A stretch of DNA of 64,000 nt from Macrothele yani (taxonomy: Eukaryota; Arthropoda; Arachnida; Araneae; Macrothelidae): positions 112,281,072 through 112,345,071 of the forward strand of contig CM076999.1 of assembly GCA_039090855.1 (NCBI GenBank). Reading direction: 5' to 3'. The notes below the pieces were generated by a model that saw only the letters and a program-made list of their open reading frames with translations, had not been told where the DNA came from and made no database searches. Shown piece after piece: positions 62,268-64,000 of this stretch. The translations under genes and the position numbers were made by a program. Each line of letters begins with the position of its first letter. The first letter of the stretch is position 1.

Positions 62268-63509
62268 CACTATATTGACAAAAGTAACCAGACACCTAAA
62301 AGAGAAACACAACATTGCATTTATTGACATACATTAGTACAGTATCGGTCCACCTTTGGCCTTAATGCATGCACTGACCCTTCGAGACATGCTTTCGACA
62401 AGGTTTTGGAACATAGTGATAGGTATGCGCTTCCATTCAGTACATAATGCTGCCAGTAACTGTTGCTTAGTAGTAGGCCTTGGTTCCAAACTTCTTATGC
62501 GAAGATCTAATTCATCCCATAAATGCTCTATAGGATTAAAATCAGGGCTCTGTGCTAGCTAGTCCAAACACGATACAGAATTATCGTCAAACCACGCCGT
62601 AACAGTCCTTGCTTTATGGCTCGGTGCATTATCCTGCTGGTACCAACAAGACTCAAATTCCCTAGTATTGCCACAGAGGTGGTAGGGCATAATTGTCCAG
62701 AATATCGAGGTAGACGTGCTGGTTAACAGGTTTGTCCACGATAACCAATGGGCCGGGACCATACCACAAAAAACACCCCCACACGAGCACACTAACAGCT
62801 CCAAACTTAACCGTAGGAACAGTACACTGTGGTAAATAGTGTTCCCCAGGCTGTCACGATGCCCACACATGGCCATCAGACAGATGGATTGTTTATTTGG
62901 ATTCATCAGTCCATAAGACCTGTTTCCATTGATCTACGGCCCACCATAAATGTTCTTTACACCATGCTAAACGACGAGTAGCATTCCGAGTGGAGATGAA
63001 AGGATTATGAGCAAGCCGCACGACCACGGTAACCCATGGAATGAAGTTCTCAGCGAATGGTACGTGTACGTACCGAGGTTCCAGCATTTTTACTCACCTG
63101 TACACTGAGGTCTTGTGCAGTACTCCGTCGATTAGCTGTAACGATTCTCCTGTGGCTTCGATGTCCTCTATCACTGATTTTCTTTGGTCTGTTGGTACGT
63201 TTTGCTGCTTCAGGCACGTTATGTGTATTCCACTTATTCAGTACATCCAAAACAGTTGACTTGGGTATGTTTAAACACCTCTCAGTTTCTCTTATGGACA
63301 ACCCACTAATACAACACCCAACAATCTTTCCTTTCTCGAAGTCAGTTCTCTCCCACGACATTTTCACTCAACCTCACAGCGCAATATGATTGCAGTCAAC
63401 TGCAGGCTTGTTTTTATACCGTTTGCATCTGTAATGTGAATGTCAACAATGCAACGGATCCATTCATTTGCTTTTGAAGGGGTGTCCGGTGACTTTTGCC
63501 AATATAGAG
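62268..63509 (-). mobile_element. Tc1-like element with TA duplication
   Basis: The ends CACTATATTGACAAAAGTAA (62268) and GACTTTTGCCAATATAGAG (to 63509) are inverted, with TA on both sides (62266-62267, 63510-63511). Length is 1.24 kb. The transposase is on the minus strand. This is the best delimited element in the last 10 kb. Confidence 0.92.
62334..63361 (-). pseudogene. Tc1-like transposase, frameshifted
   Basis: The start at 63361 reads MSWERTDFEKGKIVGCCISG, with a helix-turn-helix (SIRETERCLNIPKSTVLDVL) and a basic linker (KRTNRPKKISDRGHRSHRRI). A stop follows RTRTIR near 63050. RNATRRLAWCKEHLWWAVDQ then leads to VLWTDESK (first Asp, about 62900). After frame changes, CWYQQDNAPSHKA (second Asp, about 62620), a TAG (62560) and SPDFNPIEHLWDEL (Glu) follow, with 34 residues between (counting the stop). 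It ends GGPILY. Confidence 0.85.
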
Positions 63510-63511
63510 TA

Positions 63512-63639
63512 TATAGAAAATCGGTTTATGGCGTCTGATGTCATCTTCCGATCTCCAAGAGTTTTTTTCATCTTTCTTTGTCTAAGCATTATTCTTCTAT
63601 CAGGCCATTTTGACTAAGTGCTCTCTCTCTCTCTCTTTA
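63512..63639. other. Spacer with a CT run
   Basis: (CT)n at about 63620-63636. No gene is seen. Confidence 0.4.
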
Positions 63640-64000
63640 TTCTATCAGACCAGGCTCTTCTAGGTCAGCCTCTATTTTTTGCTTGTTTCATTGAAATTCC
63701 ATGGCAATTTTGGACAGTCTTTCGTTGGTCATTCTTTTTACATGACCAAACCAATGCAATTGTCTCTTTTGCATGTCTTGTAAAATTGTTTCTTTCACTT
63801 CCGTCAATTCTTCAATCCTTACATTCGTTATTTTCTCTCTTCTTGACACTCTACATAATCTTCTTAAAGCATCCATCTCTGCAGCTGTTATTTTCTTTCT
63901 ATCCGCTTCTGTTAATCGCCAGGCCTAGGCCCCATGTAGTGAGATGCTCTTAACAATACTATTATACAATGATGAGCCATTACATCATGACCACCCACAG
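63640..64000 (-). mobile_element. LINE 3' fragment, cut by the window end
   Basis: On the minus strand: IVKSISLHGA, then AWRLTEADRKKITAAEMDAL, RRLCRVSRREKITNVRIEEL and QLHWFGHVKRMTNERLSKIA, ending MEFQ at 63688. This is the C-terminal region found after the reverse transcriptase of RTE-like and related LINEs (the WFGHVxRM motif also occurs in LINE B here). One stop interrupts before AWRLT. It is a different family from the other LINEs in the window; its catalytic part would lie beyond 64000. Confidence 0.7.

Overview
This is eukaryotic DNA from an animal, most likely an invertebrate. It is AT-rich and has no operon structure. One probable host exon has a splice acceptor, and nearly everything else is transposable-element wreckage, satellites and palindromes. 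The mixture (many Tc1/mariner families, pogo/Tigger, hAT, RTE-type and L2/CR1-type LINEs, Penelope-like elements, tRNA-derived SINEs) is typical of large arthropod or other invertebrate genomes. The sequence alone does not let me name the species.

Layout. 1-2850: a palindromic foldback structure with a GAGGAC-rich centre, invaded by a Tc1-type element and a SINE. 3369-4575: a second Tc1-type copy. 4817-5317: the only convincing host gene piece, an exon for a 151-residue single-pass membrane protein that looks KCNE (MinK)-like. 5650-8100: a cluster of tRNA-derived SINEs and an ~89-bp tandem repeat carrying TGACGTCA palindromes. 8539-11982: a Tigger element split by a Tc1-like element. 12508-16830: an L2/CR1-like LINE next to a mariner that holds two hAT-type non-autonomous insertions. 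17303-20280: a full-length RTE-type LINE with an uninterrupted 958-codon ORF and an 11-bp target-site duplication, the best candidate for a recently active element here. 20292-24299: LINE fragment, mariner and a hAT-type element with a perfect 8-bp duplication. 24450-29106: a TIR element holding a Penelope-like element with inverted ends and a hammerhead-like motif, then a Tc3-like element split by a second Penelope-type family.

29277-33214: three more Tc1/mariner elements, one with five 80-bp copies of part of its catalytic domain. 33360-37640: an almost complete but frameshifted hAT. 37888-39352: a second, 5'-truncated RTE copy. 39385-43122: a three-deep nest (mariner, then a LINE with inverted 5' end, then a small DNA element). 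43739-45618: two Tc1-like relics. 46683-47812: a 1.1-kb palindrome. 48645-50625: a ~142-bp satellite of 14 units. 51190-53665: a LINE relic with palindromic 5' end and an AT-rich minisatellite. 55262-56160: 60-bp and ~145-bp tandem duplications. 56697-57905: a second Penelope-like copy. 60440-61900: ~146-bp tandem repeats split by a possible Helitron end. 62268-64000: a Tc1-like element and a LINE 3' fragment running off the end.

The elements do not act as one pathway. The window is a layered record of insertions whose order can be read from target duplications and nesting. Boundaries with visible TA, 5-12-bp or 8-bp duplications are reliable; other element limits are approximate. All family assignments come from reading motifs, not from database searches.
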